Source: Oceaniglobus trochenteri (lineage in GTDB: Bacteria > Pseudomonadota > Alphaproteobacteria > Rhodobacterales > Rhodobacteraceae). From it: DNA of 64,000 nt. The stretch covers positions 248,001-312,000 of the forward strand of contig NZ_JACNMM010000003.1 of the NCBI RefSeq assembly GCF_020529025.1. Reading direction: 5' to 3'. The notes below the pieces were generated by a model that worked only from the letters and a program-made list of their open reading frames with translations, was not told the origin of the DNA and ran no database searches. Both the position numbers and the translations under genes were made by a program. Positions 34,563 to 43,116 of this stretch are shown piece by piece (position 1 is the first letter of the stretch; the number at the start of each line of letters is the position of its first letter).

Positions 34563-36404
34563 ATGTTCCGCTTTTTTGAAAATATGGTCGATCCTTACAC
34601 CTCGTACGAGGAGCAGGACGCCCCCCCGACCCGGCTTTGGCCGTTCATTCGTGCCTATTCCATCCCGTTTCGGCGGGTTTTCGCGCTGGCCGCCGTCAGC
34701 TCGGTTGTCGTGGCCATCGTCGAGATCGGGCTGATCTGGTACATGGGCCGCGTCGTCGATGTGCTGTCGACCGATACGCCCTCGGCGGTCTGGGCGGCCT
34801 ATGGGTATGAGTTCATTGCCGTGGCGCTGTTCATCCTGCTGATCCGCCCCATCCTCCAGGCCTTCAACGTGGGCCTTCTGAACAACGCGATCCTGCCCAA
34901 CTATGGCACGCTTTATCGTTGGCGGGCCCATCGCCACGTTCTGCGCCAATCTGTCGGCTGGTTCGAGAACGATTTTGCCGGGCGCATTGCCAACCGCATC
35001 ATGCAGACGCCCCCCGCCGCGGGCGAGGTGGTGTTTCAGGCTTTTGATGCCATCACCTTTGCGCTGGCCTATATCGTCGGCGCGGCGATCCTGCTGTCGG
35101 GGTCAGATCCGCGGCTGGTGATTCCGCTGCTGCTGTGGCTGGTGCTGTACGGTTGGTTGATGAAATGGACCATCGCGCGGGTCGGACCGGCGTCGCAGGC
35201 CGCTTCGGATGCCCGCAGCGCGGTGACGGGCCGCGTGGTGGACAGCTATACCAACATCCATTCCGTCAAGCTGTTCGCGCAGGACGATACCGAGATCGGC
35301 TATGCCCGCAGCGCCATCGAAAAGGCCCGCGCCACCTTTGCGGCGGAAATGCGCATCTTCACCACGATGGACGTGGCCCTTGTCACGCTGAACGGTCTGC
35401 TGATCGTCGCCGTGGTGGGGTGGGCGATGTATCTTTGGGTGGGTGGCACGGCGACGGTCGGCGTGGTGGCGGCGGCGACGGCGCTGGCGCTGCGGTTGAA
35501 CGCGATGACCGGTTGGATCATGTGGGCGCTGACCTCGCTGTTCCGCAATCTCGGCATCATGGCCGAGGGGCTTCAGACCATCGCCCAGCCGATCACCCTG
35601 ACCGACAGCGCCGGGGCAAGGCCCCTGCGCCTGACCGAGGGCCGGATCGAGCTGCGAAACCTGACCCATCACTACGGGCGCGATGCCGGCGGGCTTGAGA
35701 ACATCTCGCTTATCGTTCAACCGGGCGAAAAGATCGGCATCGTCGGGCGCTCGGGGGCGGGGAAATCCACGCTGGTGAAGCTGCTTCTGCGGTTCTACGA
35801 CCCGGATGGCGGGCAGATCCTGATCGACGGGCAGGACGTGACCAGCGTGCAGCAGGACAGCCTGCGCGCGGCCATCGGAATGGTGCAGCAGGACAGTTCG
35901 CTTCTGCACCGCTCGGTGCGCGAGAACGTGCTTTACGGCAACCGCGACGCGACCGAAGACCAGATGCTGGCCGCCACCCGCCGGGCCGAGGCCCATGATT
36001 TCATCATCGACCTGCAAGACCCGGAGGGGCGGCAGGGCTATGACGCGCAGGTGGGCGAACGCGGCGTGAAACTGTCGGGCGGTCAGCGTCAGCGCGTGGC
36101 ACTGGCGCGGGTGATCCTGAAGGATGCGCCGATCCTGGTGCTGGACGAAGCCACCAGCGCACTGGATTCCGAGGTCGAGGCCGCGATCCAGGACACGCTT
36201 TACGGCATGATGGAGGGCAAGACGGTGATCGCCATTGCCCACCGTCTGTCCACCATCGCGGCAATGGACCGGATCGTCGTGATCGACGATGGCCGCATTG
36301 CCGAAGAGGGCGATCACGATACCTTGCTGGCGAAGGGCGGGCTTTATGCCCGGTTCTGGGCGCGTCAGTCGGGCGGGTTCATCGATACGGAGGCCGCCGA
36401 ATGA
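34563..36404 (+). CDS. ABC exporter half-transporter, first of a pair
   Basis: A 613-residue type IV ABC exporter subunit with six membrane helices (about 45-320) and a C-terminal ATPase. Walker A is GRSGAGKST near 400, the signature LSGGQRQRVALARV near 506, and Walker B ILVLDEATSALD near 528; the Q-loop and H-loop (AHRLST) are intact, so both ATP sites look functional. It overlaps the second half-transporter by 4 bases; the two probably form a heterodimer. Substrate unknown; the family includes multidrug and lipid exporters. Confidence 0.93.
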   Translation: MFRFFENMVDPYTSYEEQDAPPTRLWPFIRAYSIPFRRVFALAAVSSVVVAIVEIGLIWYMGRVVDVLSTDTPSAVWAAYGYEFIAVALFILLIRPILQAFNVGLLNNAILPNYGTLYRWRAHRHVLRQSVGWFENDFAGRIANRIMQTPPAAGEVVFQAFDAITFALAYIVGAAILLSGSDPRLVIPLLLWLVLYGWLMKWTIARVGPASQAASDARSAVTGRVVDSYTNIHSVKLFAQDDTEIGYARSAIEKARATFAAEMRIFTTMDVALVTLNGLLIVAVVGWAMYLWVGGTATVGVVAAATALALRLNAMTGWIMWALTSLFRNLGIMAEGLQTIAQPITLTDSAGARPLRLTEGRIELRNLTHHYGRDAGGLENISLIVQPGEKIGIVGRSGAGKSTLVKLLLRFYDPDGGQILIDGQDVTSVQQDSLRAAIGMVQQDSSLLHRSVRENVLYGNRDATEDQMLAATRRAEAHDFIIDLQDPEGRQGYDAQVGERGVKLSGGQRQRVALARVILKDAPILVLDEATSALDSEVEAAIQDTLYGMMEGKTVIAIAHRLSTIAAMDRIVVIDDGRIAEEGDHDTLLAKGGLYARFWARQSGGFIDTEAAE

Positions 36405-38248
36405 CCACAGCCACATCCCACCGCCTTGCCGGATTGATCGACGCCTTCCGCCCCGCCGACGGCGCACCGCCCCGCACCCTGGGGGCCTTCTTTCGCTGGA
36501 ACCTTGAAGGGTCGTGGAAGTGGCTGTGGATTGCCGGCCTCCTTTCGGCGCTGGCCGGCACGGCCGAGGTGATCACGGCGATCCTTCTGGGCGCGGTGAT
36601 CGACGCTGCGCTGGATACCGGCGCCGCCACCTTTTTCCAGGACAAGCTGTGGATGCTGGTGGGCGTCGCGGTCTTCTTCGTCGTGGTGCGCCCGGTGCTG
36701 TTCGGGCTTTCGGCGGCCAGCAATGCCATCATCGTCGGCCCGAACGTGAACCCCCTTGTCCTGACCCGGCTGCACCGCTGGACCCTGGGCCAGGCGGTGA
36801 CATTCTTCGACGACGATTTCGCCGGACGCATCGCGCAGAAACAGATGCAGACCAGCCGCGCCATCACCGACGTGGCGACCGAGGTGATCAACGTGGTCTT
36901 CTTCGCACTGGCCTCACTGATCGGGTCGGCGCTTTTGCTGACCACGATCAACGGCTGGGTTGCGCTGGCGCTGGCGATCTGGGTGGTGATCTATCTTTAC
37001 ATGATCCGCTGGTTCATGCCGCGCATCCGCACCCGCAGCATGGCGCGGGCGGCCAGCCGTGCGATGGTGACGGGGCAGGTGGTGGATACCATCACCAACA
37101 TCAAGACGGTGAAGCTTTTCGCCCATGCCGATCACGAGGACAAGGCCGCCATCGGCGCGATCCGCACCTTCCGTGACCGGGTGATCGCCTTTGGGGTTCT
37201 GGCCTCGACCTTCCGGTTTTCGCTGATGCTTCTGGCCGGTATCCTGCCGGTTCTGCTGGTGGGCGGAACGCTCTATCTCTGGGCGCAGGGCACGGCAACG
37301 CCGGGCAACATCGCCGCCGCCGGGGCCATCGCGATCCGCATTGCGCAGATGACAGGCTGGGTCAGTTTCACGCTGATGGCGATCTATGCCAACGTGGGCG
37401 AGGTCGAGGACGGGATGAACACCCTGACCCCGCCCCACACCCTGACCGACGCGCCCGGCGCCCACGACCTGGAGGCCGACGGCGACATCCGTTTCCAGGA
37501 TGTGACCTTCGCCTATGGCCGCGAAAAGGGTGGCATCCGCGATGTCGACCTGACAATCGCACGGGGCGAGAAGCTGGGCATCGTCGGGGCCTCGGGGGCC
37601 GGCAAATCCACCCTCGTGGCGCTGCTTCTGCGGCTTTACGATGCCGAAGAGGGGCGGGTGACGATCAACGGTCAGGACCTGCGCGAGGTGACACAGGAAA
37701 GCCTGCGCCGCAGCATCGGCATGGTCACGCAGGAAACGGCGATGTTCAACCGGTCGGCCCGCGACAACATCATTTACGGGCGGCCCGGCGCCAGCGACGC
37801 CGAGATGATCGAAGCCGCCAAGCGGGCCGAAGCGCATGAGTTCATCCTTGATCTTGTCGATTTCAAGGGGCGCACCGGCTATGACGCGCACCTTGGCGAA
37901 CGGGGGGTGAAGCTTTCGGGGGGGCAGCGCCAACGCATCGCCCTGGCCCGGGCCATCCTGAAGGACGCACCGATCCTGGTGCTGGACGAAGCCACCAGCG
38001 CCCTAGATTCCGAGGTCGAGGCCGACATCCAGCGGGCGCTGGACAACGTGATGGAGGGCAAGACGGTGCTGGCCATCGCCCACCGCCTGTCGACCATCGC
38101 GCGGATGGACAGGATCGTCGTGCTCGAGGATGGCCGGATCGTCGAAACCGGCACCCATGACGATCTGCTGGAACGCGACGGCATCTATGCCCGCTACTGG
38201 AACCGGCAGTCGGGGGGCTTCATCGACGTGCGCGACGCGGCCGAGTGA
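36401..38248 (+). CDS. ABC exporter half-transporter, second of a pair
   Basis: A 615-residue partner with the same layout: six membrane segments in residues about 40-330 and an ATPase with Walker A GASGAGKST near 396, LSGGQRQRIALARA near 504 and ILVLDEATSALD near 526. The two genes are clearly paralogous across their length, so the pair arose by duplication. The stop overlaps the start of the next small P-loop gene. Confidence 0.93.
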   Translation: MTTATSHRLAGLIDAFRPADGAPPRTLGAFFRWNLEGSWKWLWIAGLLSALAGTAEVITAILLGAVIDAALDTGAATFFQDKLWMLVGVAVFFVVVRPVLFGLSAASNAIIVGPNVNPLVLTRLHRWTLGQAVTFFDDDFAGRIAQKQMQTSRAITDVATEVINVVFFALASLIGSALLLTTINGWVALALAIWVVIYLYMIRWFMPRIRTRSMARAASRAMVTGQVVDTITNIKTVKLFAHADHEDKAAIGAIRTFRDRVIAFGVLASTFRFSLMLLAGILPVLLVGGTLYLWAQGTATPGNIAAAGAIAIRIAQMTGWVSFTLMAIYANVGEVEDGMNTLTPPHTLTDAPGAHDLEADGDIRFQDVTFAYGREKGGIRDVDLTIARGEKLGIVGASGAGKSTLVALLLRLYDAEEGRVTINGQDLREVTQESLRRSIGMVTQETAMFNRSARDNIIYGRPGASDAEMIEAAKRAEAHEFILDLVDFKGRTGYDAHLGERGVKLSGGQRQRIALARAILKDAPILVLDEATSALDSEVEADIQRALDNVMEGKTVLAIAHRLSTIARMDRIVVLEDGRIVETGTHDDLLERDGIYARYWNRQSGGFIDVRDAAE

Positions 38249-38772
38249 TGCGCCGGGTCATGATCGTCGGTGGCCCCGGGTCGGGCAAAAGCACCTTGGC
38301 GCGTGATCTTGGCGATGTGACCGGCCTGCCGGTGTGCCATATGGACCTTATCCATTGGAAACCCGGCTGGATCGAACGGCCCACGGCCGAAAAGCTGCCC
38401 CTGATCGGCGCCTGGGAATCGCGCGATGCCTGGATCATCGAAGGCGGGCTGTCCCGCACCTACGAGAATCGCGCCGCACGGGCCGATACCATCATCTTTC
38501 TCGACCTTCCCCTGATGTTGCGGCTCTGGCGGGTGGTGCGGCGTCGGATGCTCTATCGTGGCGGGCAGACGCGGCCCGACCTGCCAAGGGACTGCCCCGA
38601 GCGGTTGGACGGTGCATTCCTGCGCTGGATCGTGAGTTCCAGTCGCAGGACCCGCCGACGCAACCTCGATCTGCGCGATGGTGCGGCGCATGCGACCTAT
38701 ATCCACCTTCGCTCGGGCGCCGCGATCACGCGGTGGCTGGCGGGGATTGCGGCAGCGCCGTCTGCAGGATAA
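38248..38772 (+). CDS. P-loop nucleotide kinase-like protein (adenylate kinase/FlaR-like)
   Basis: A 174-residue protein with an N-terminal Walker A (VGGPGSGKST, residues 7-16), a HMDLIHWKPGW segment that matches small FlaR/topology-modulation type P-loop proteins, and FLDLPLMLRLWRVVRRR as the probable lid/arginine region. The substrate is not known. It starts in the stop codon of the exporter gene and is followed by the RNA methyltransferase after 9 bases. Confidence 0.75.
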   Translation: MRRVMIVGGPGSGKSTLARDLGDVTGLPVCHMDLIHWKPGWIERPTAEKLPLIGAWESRDAWIIEGGLSRTYENRAARADTIIFLDLPLMLRLWRVVRRRMLYRGGQTRPDLPRDCPERLDGAFLRWIVSSSRRTRRRNLDLRDGAAHATYIHLRSGAAITRWLAGIAAAPSAG

Positions 38773-38781
38773 CGGGGCGCC

Positions 38782-40011
38782 ATGGAACACATCATCGAAC
38801 GACTGGGCCACCATGGCGACGGCATCGCGCCGGGGCCGGTGTTTGCCCCCCGCACCCTGCCCGGAGAGCGGATCGAGGGCGAAGCCGAGAACGGACGCAT
38901 CGACGCACCCCGCATCCTTGCGCCGTCGCCCGACCGGGTCACGCCGCCCTGCCGCCACTACCGCGCCTGCGGTGGATGTGCCTTGCAACATGCCTCGGAC
39001 GGGTTTGTCGCCGATTGGAAGGTGGGGGTGGTGCGCCATGCCCTGTCCGCCCAGGGGATCGAGACCGAGGTGGGCGGCCCCGACACATCGCCCGCCAATT
39101 CGCGCCGCCGTGCCACGCTGTCGGGGCGGCGCACCAAGAAGGGCGCGCTGATCGGTTTTCATGGCCGCGCCTCGGGGGTGATCAGCGAAATCGACGGCTG
39201 CACCCTGCTGCATCCCGCCATCCTGGCCGGGATGCCCGCCTTTCAGGCGCTGGTGGTGGCGGGCGGATCGCGCAAGGGGGAAATGGCGATCACCGTCACC
39301 CATTCGACGGCGGGGCTGGATGTGACCGTGCGGGGTGGAAAACCCCTGGATGGCCCCTTGCGGATTCAGCTTTCGGGGCTGGCCGGACAGCACGATCTGG
39401 CGCGCCTGGTCTGGGAGGATGACGTGATCGTCGAAATCCGCCCCCCGGTTCAGGTCTTCGGCCCGGCCAGCGTCATCCCGCCCGCCGGTGCCTTTCTTCA
39501 GGCCACCGTCGAGGGCGAGGCGGCGCTGACCCGTGCGGTTCTGCGCGCCGTGGGCGATGCGAAACGCGTGGCCGACCTTTTTGCCGGCTGCGGCACCTTT
39601 GCCCTTCCCCTGGCCCGCAAGGCCGAGGTGCATGCCGTGGAAAGCGTGGCCGAGATGTTGGCGGCGATGGATCGGGGCTGGCGCCATGCCAAGGGGCTGA
39701 AACAGCTGTCCCATGCCACGCGCGATCTGTTCCGCCGTCCGCTTCTGCCCGATGAGCTGGCGAAATTCGATGCCGTGGTGATCGACCCGCCCCGCGCGGG
39801 TGCCGAGGCGCAGACGGCCGAAATTGCCCGCGCCGAAGTGCCCGTTGTCGCGGCGGTGTCGTGCAATCCGGTCACCTTTGCCCGCGACGCGAAAATCCTG
39901 ACCGATGCGGGTTACAGGCTGGACTGGGTGCAGGTTGTGGATCAATTCCGCTGGTCGCCCCATGTGGAGGTTGCGGCGCGGTTTTCCCGTGGCCATATCC
40001 CCGGAAGCTGA
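38782..40011 (+). CDS. 23S rRNA (uracil-5)-methyltransferase-like, RlmD/TrmA family
   Basis: A 409-residue m5U methyltransferase. An Fe-S cluster region (PPCRHYRACGGCALQH, about residues 56-71), a SAM-binding motif VADLFAGCGTFALPLA near 268, and the catalytic VSCNP near 360 are visible. The domain order fits RlmD/RlmC, which methylate U1939 or U747 of 23S rRNA; the exact target cannot be read here. The N-terminal TRAM domain is short. Confidence 0.88.
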   Translation: MEHIIERLGHHGDGIAPGPVFAPRTLPGERIEGEAENGRIDAPRILAPSPDRVTPPCRHYRACGGCALQHASDGFVADWKVGVVRHALSAQGIETEVGGPDTSPANSRRRATLSGRRTKKGALIGFHGRASGVISEIDGCTLLHPAILAGMPAFQALVVAGGSRKGEMAITVTHSTAGLDVTVRGGKPLDGPLRIQLSGLAGQHDLARLVWEDDVIVEIRPPVQVFGPASVIPPAGAFLQATVEGEAALTRAVLRAVGDAKRVADLFAGCGTFALPLARKAEVHAVESVAEMLAAMDRGWRHAKGLKQLSHATRDLFRRPLLPDELAKFDAVVIDPPRAGAEAQTAEIARAEVPVVAAVSCNPVTFARDAKILTDAGYRLDWVQVVDQFRWSPHVEVAARFSRGHIPGS

Positions 40012-40025
40012 ATCAAGAGGACTTC

Positions 40026-40811
40026 ATGGCATTTCGCGCACGTCTGGCCGCCTTCCTGGAACGTCGGGCCGTCACGAACGGCATTCTGGCGGTGATCCTG
40101 TTCAACGCCGTTCTTCTGGGGCTGGAAACCTCGGACAGGGTGATGGGCGCCACGGGGCCGTTGATTCCGGTGCTGGATTCGCTTTGCCTGGTGATCTTCG
40201 TGGTCGAGCTTGCGGCCAAGATGATTGCGCAGGGCGGCCGGTTCTGGCGGCGTGGCTGGAACCTGTTCGATTTCACCATCGTCGCGCTGTCGCTGGCGCC
40301 AGGGGCGCAGACGCTTTCGGTGCTGCGGGCCCTGCGCATCCTGCGGCTGTTCCGGGTGATCTCGGTCGCGCCCAGCCTCCGGCGGGTGGTCGAGGGCCTT
40401 GTTTCCGCGTTGCCGGGCATGGCCTCGGTCTTCCTGTTGATGTCGCTTCTGTTCTACATCGGCGCCGTAATGGCGACCAAGCTGTTCGGCCAGAGCTTTC
40501 CCGACTGGTTCGGCGATATCGGGTTGTCGGGCTATACGCTGTTTCAGGTCATGACGCTGGAATCCTGGTCCATGGGCATCGTGCGCCCGGTGATGGAGGT
40601 TTATCCCTATGCCTGGATGTTCTTCGTTCCCTTCATCCTGATCACGACTTTCGCGGTGGTGAACCTTCTGGTGGGCCTGATCGTGAACTCGATGCAGGAT
40701 GCCCACCACTCCGAGGACAACGCCCGCACCGACACCTACCGCGACGAGGTTCTGGCACGCCTTGTGGTGATCGAGCAGATGCTGGAACGCGACAGGGACG
40801 CGAAACCGTGA
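40026..40811 (+). CDS. Voltage-gated sodium channel, NaChBac family
   Basis: A 261-residue six-helix channel subunit. The S4 voltage sensor has repeated Arg at every third position (LRALRILRLFRVISVAPSLRR), and the pore has the sodium selectivity filter TLESWSM, identical to NavAb-type channels, followed by MGIVRPVMEVYPYAWMFF. A C-terminal coiled tail follows S6. It would tetramerise. In marine bacteria these channels are tied to motility and pH or salt responses. The in-frame ORF extends upstream, but the ATG at 40026 is where similarity begins. Confidence 0.93.
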   Translation: MAFRARLAAFLERRAVTNGILAVILFNAVLLGLETSDRVMGATGPLIPVLDSLCLVIFVVELAAKMIAQGGRFWRRGWNLFDFTIVALSLAPGAQTLSVLRALRILRLFRVISVAPSLRRVVEGLVSALPGMASVFLLMSLLFYIGAVMATKLFGQSFPDWFGDIGLSGYTLFQVMTLESWSMGIVRPVMEVYPYAWMFFVPFILITTFAVVNLLVGLIVNSMQDAHHSEDNARTDTYRDEVLARLVVIEQMLERDRDAKP

Positions 40812-40892
40812 TCGCGCCCGCGTGAATACCGGTTCCGACATGGGGTCGTTTTCTGTATAGGTTGGGAAAAAATACAGAGGCAGTGATCGACC

Positions 40893-41402
40893 ATGCGAAT
40901 CTTCAGATTCTTCATTCTCGTGCTTGGGCTGGCCGCGCTTTCGGCCTGTGGCAGCAGTTCGAAATTCCGCACCTACAACGGCCCCGAGGTGACGCAGATC
41001 GTGGTGTTCAAGGGCGAGCGCACAATGCATCTGATGCACCACAGAAAGCGTTTGAAAAGCTACAAGTTCGACCTTGGCTTCGCGCCCGTGGGCCACAAGC
41101 AGTTCGAAGGCGACGGCAAGACGCCCGAAGGTGTCTATTTCATCGACCGCCGCAATCCCGAAAGCCGGTTCCACCTGTCCATCGGCCTGTCCTATCCCAA
41201 CGAACGCGACCGCGCCTTCGCCGAGGCCATGGGCCAGAAGCCGGGGGGCGACATCTTCATCCATGGCCGCGGGCCGTTCTATAACCTGAAGAAGAACCGC
41301 AAGCCTGACTGGACATGGGGCTGCATCTCGGTGTCGGACCGCGAGATGGAGGAAATCTATTCGATGGTGGCGACGGGAACGCAGATCGTGGTCATGCCCT
41401 GA
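40893..41402 (+). CDS. L,D-transpeptidase (YkuD) lipoprotein, YafK-like
   Basis: A 169-residue lipoprotein with the lipobox LSAC (Cys 20) and a YkuD domain. The catalytic segment is HGRG...DWTWGCISVSDREMEE, with Cys and the preceding Gly conserved and Ser after the Ile where canonical enzymes have Arg, as is usual in YafK-type proteins. It may bind or hydrolyse Braun-type links as DpaA does. It opens a small group of cell-envelope genes (40893-42710). Confidence 0.88.
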   Translation: MRIFRFFILVLGLAALSACGSSSKFRTYNGPEVTQIVVFKGERTMHLMHHRKRLKSYKFDLGFAPVGHKQFEGDGKTPEGVYFIDRRNPESRFHLSIGLSYPNERDRAFAEAMGQKPGGDIFIHGRGPFYNLKKNRKPDWTWGCISVSDREMEEIYSMVATGTQIVVMP

Positions 41403-41423
41403 CCACGATGGGCCGGCACCTTG

Positions 41424-41936
41424 TCAGGTGCCGGTGATCAGCGTCCACCAGATCTTGCCGTTGGGTTCCTGGAACCAGGCAAAGCCAAGCTGACGGGCCT
41501 TCGGGTCGGTCAGCACGTTGCGTGTCGAGGGTTCGTTCGACCAGGCGGCCAGGGTCTCAAGCTCGGTCTCGAAGGTTTCGCTGATGTTTTCGCCCAGAAG
41601 CTTGCCGGTGTAACCGACGCGGCGCACCCGGTCGATAGGCGAAGACCCGTCCGAACCGAAGTGCCAGGGGCGGTTCTGCACCGACATGTCGCGCGAATGG
41701 GTGGCGGCGGCGGCGTTCAGCTCGGCGTTCAGTTGCAGGGGAACCGCGCCTGCGGCCTGGCGCAGGGCATTCACCGAATCCAGCATCCGGAACTGGATCG
41801 CGGCCGTGTCGGCATCATTGATGCGATACAGCTTCGACAGGGGCTTGCCGTCGCTGCCCAGACGGGGCGGAGCAACCGGCGTACAGGCGGCCACCACAAG
41901 GGCGAAGGGAAGCATGAGGGCAAAGCGACGATTCAT
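41424..41936 (-). CDS. CAP/SCP domain lipoprotein
   Basis: A 170-residue protein with a signal peptide ending in the lipobox VAAC, followed by a CAP (SCP/PR1) domain: LNAELNAAAATHSRDMSVQ, GENI, and the tail FAWFQEPNGKIWWTL. Bacterial CAP proteins are extracytoplasmic with largely unknown function. I chose the ATG at 41936 because Arg residues and the hydrophobic stretch follow directly. It lies between two YkuD genes. Confidence 0.85.
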   Translation of the reverse strand: MNRRFALMLPFALVVAACTPVAPPRLGSDGKPLSKLYRINDADTAAIQFRMLDSVNALRQAAGAVPLQLNAELNAAAATHSRDMSVQNRPWHFGSDGSSPIDRVRRVGYTGKLLGENISETFETELETLAAWSNEPSTRNVLTDPKARQLGFAWFQEPNGKIWWTLITGT

Positions 41937-42113
41937 CAACGGGATCACCTGGGTTTAAATTCTGCCACCCGGACTTATAGGCAATCGTCCGCCGGTTCAA
42001 ACCCCGTGGTGCCGGCCGGGTGGCGTGATCGCGCCGGTTTGAATTGCGGAAAGGCGGGAACAGCGTTAAAAAACGGCAGATTCACCGAGAATTTGGGACA
42101 GCAGGGGCAAACC

Positions 42114-42710
42114 ATGTCGCAGGGTCACGAAAATATGTTCAACCGCCGCCGGTTCCTTAGCACCGCGGCCGCCGCAACGGGCGTACTGGCAACGCCGGCG
42201 CTGGCACTGGACAACAGCACCGAATACCTTCCCCCGGCGACGACGAATCGTCGCAATGCCTCCAGCTTCCGGTCGCTGGATTGGCAGCCCTATTTCAACA
42301 ATCTGACCAACGGGGCGATATTGGTCGATATCACGTCACGCGCCCTGCATTTCTGGACCGAGGACGAATCGGTCTACAAGCTGTACCCGACTTCGGTGCC
42401 TCTGACCGACGATCTGACACGACTGGGCCGTACCGAAGTGGTGCGCAAGGTCGAAGGGCCGGAGTGGCGCCCGACGCCGTCGATGAAGGAACGCAACCCC
42501 GAATGGCCCGATTTCGTGCCCGCCGGGCCGGATAACCCCTTGGGAACACACGCTTTGTATCTCAGCTGGACCTATTATCGCATCCACGGAACCCACGATA
42601 CCCGCAAGATTGGCCGTCGATCATCCAATGGATGCATCGGTCTTTACAATGAACATATCGCCGAACTCTTCGGTATGGCCAAGCACGGTACACAAGTGTT
42701 GCTTATTTGA
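42114..42710 (+). CDS. L,D-transpeptidase (YkuD), Tat-exported, atypical GCIG motif
   Basis: A 198-residue YkuD protein with a Tat leader (NRRRFLSTAAAATG). The catalytic region reads RIHGTHDTRKIGRRSSNGC then IGLYN, so the Arg of the usual GCIR motif is replaced by Gly. Cys and the His of HGT are kept, so catalysis is possible. Paralogous to the gene at 27880. A frame running from 41421 is open but its first 231 codons show no similarity, and CAGGGGC favours the ATG at 42114. Confidence 0.85.
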   Translation: MSQGHENMFNRRRFLSTAAAATGVLATPALALDNSTEYLPPATTNRRNASSFRSLDWQPYFNNLTNGAILVDITSRALHFWTEDESVYKLYPTSVPLTDDLTRLGRTEVVRKVEGPEWRPTPSMKERNPEWPDFVPAGPDNPLGTHALYLSWTYYRIHGTHDTRKIGRRSSNGCIGLYNEHIAELFGMAKHGTQVLLI

Positions 42711-42860
42711 CGAAACTCTGGCGAAACAGCCCCTTAGAACGATAACTCACATTTGCATCACTCCTCCTTTACTGCTTAAAGAATAGTACGAGGTACAGTC
42801 TTGGGTGCCTGCTGCCGTCCTCAATAACCCTCGGCACCAGGCGATACTGGAGGATTTAAA

Positions 42861-43043
42861 ATGAAGAAACTCGCACTCGCCGCCGCTCTGTCGGTTGCTG
42901 CCACCGGCGCAATGGCCGGCGGTCTGGCCCCCGTGGTCATGGAACCCGCAGTCATCGTCGAAGAAACCACTTCTTCGTCGGGCGGCATCGTTGTTCCGCT
43001 GCTGCTGCTGGCCGTGATCGTGGCCGTGGCCGTTTCCGACTAA
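42861..43043 (+). CDS. Small exported/membrane protein, unknown function
   Basis: A 60-residue protein with a signal-like leader (MKKLALAAALSVAATGAMAG) and a C-terminal hydrophobic segment (IVVPLLLLAVIVAVAVSD), separated by a short acidic region. It may stay as a bitopic membrane protein. TGGAGG lies upstream and a strong terminator follows at 43071-43101, giving a monocistronic transcript of roughly 250-300 bases. I do not recognise the family, though similar small proteins are common in Roseobacters. Confidence 0.8.
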   Translation: MKKLALAAALSVAATGAMAGGLAPVVMEPAVIVEETTSSSGGIVVPLLLLAVIVAVAVSD

Positions 43044-43070
43044 TTCGTCGAAACGACTATCGAATCAAAA

Positions 43071-43101
43071 ACGGCCGGAGAGATCCGGCCGTTTTTATTT
43101 T
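43071..43101 (+). terminator. Rho-independent terminator
   Basis: ACGGCCGGA (43071-43079), loop GAGA, TCCGGCCGT (43084-43092), then TTTTATTTT. Ends the transcript of the 60-residue protein gene; on the minus strand it follows the hemH stop only by chance, as hemH reads toward it. Confidence 0.9.
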
Positions 43102-43116
43102 GTCCGGTGGCTGGTG

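Noticed and set aside
41421-42710. A 429-codon open frame on the plus strand
   Set aside because: The first 231 codons are opposite the CAP lipoprotein gene and have no similarity; the true gene starts at 42114.
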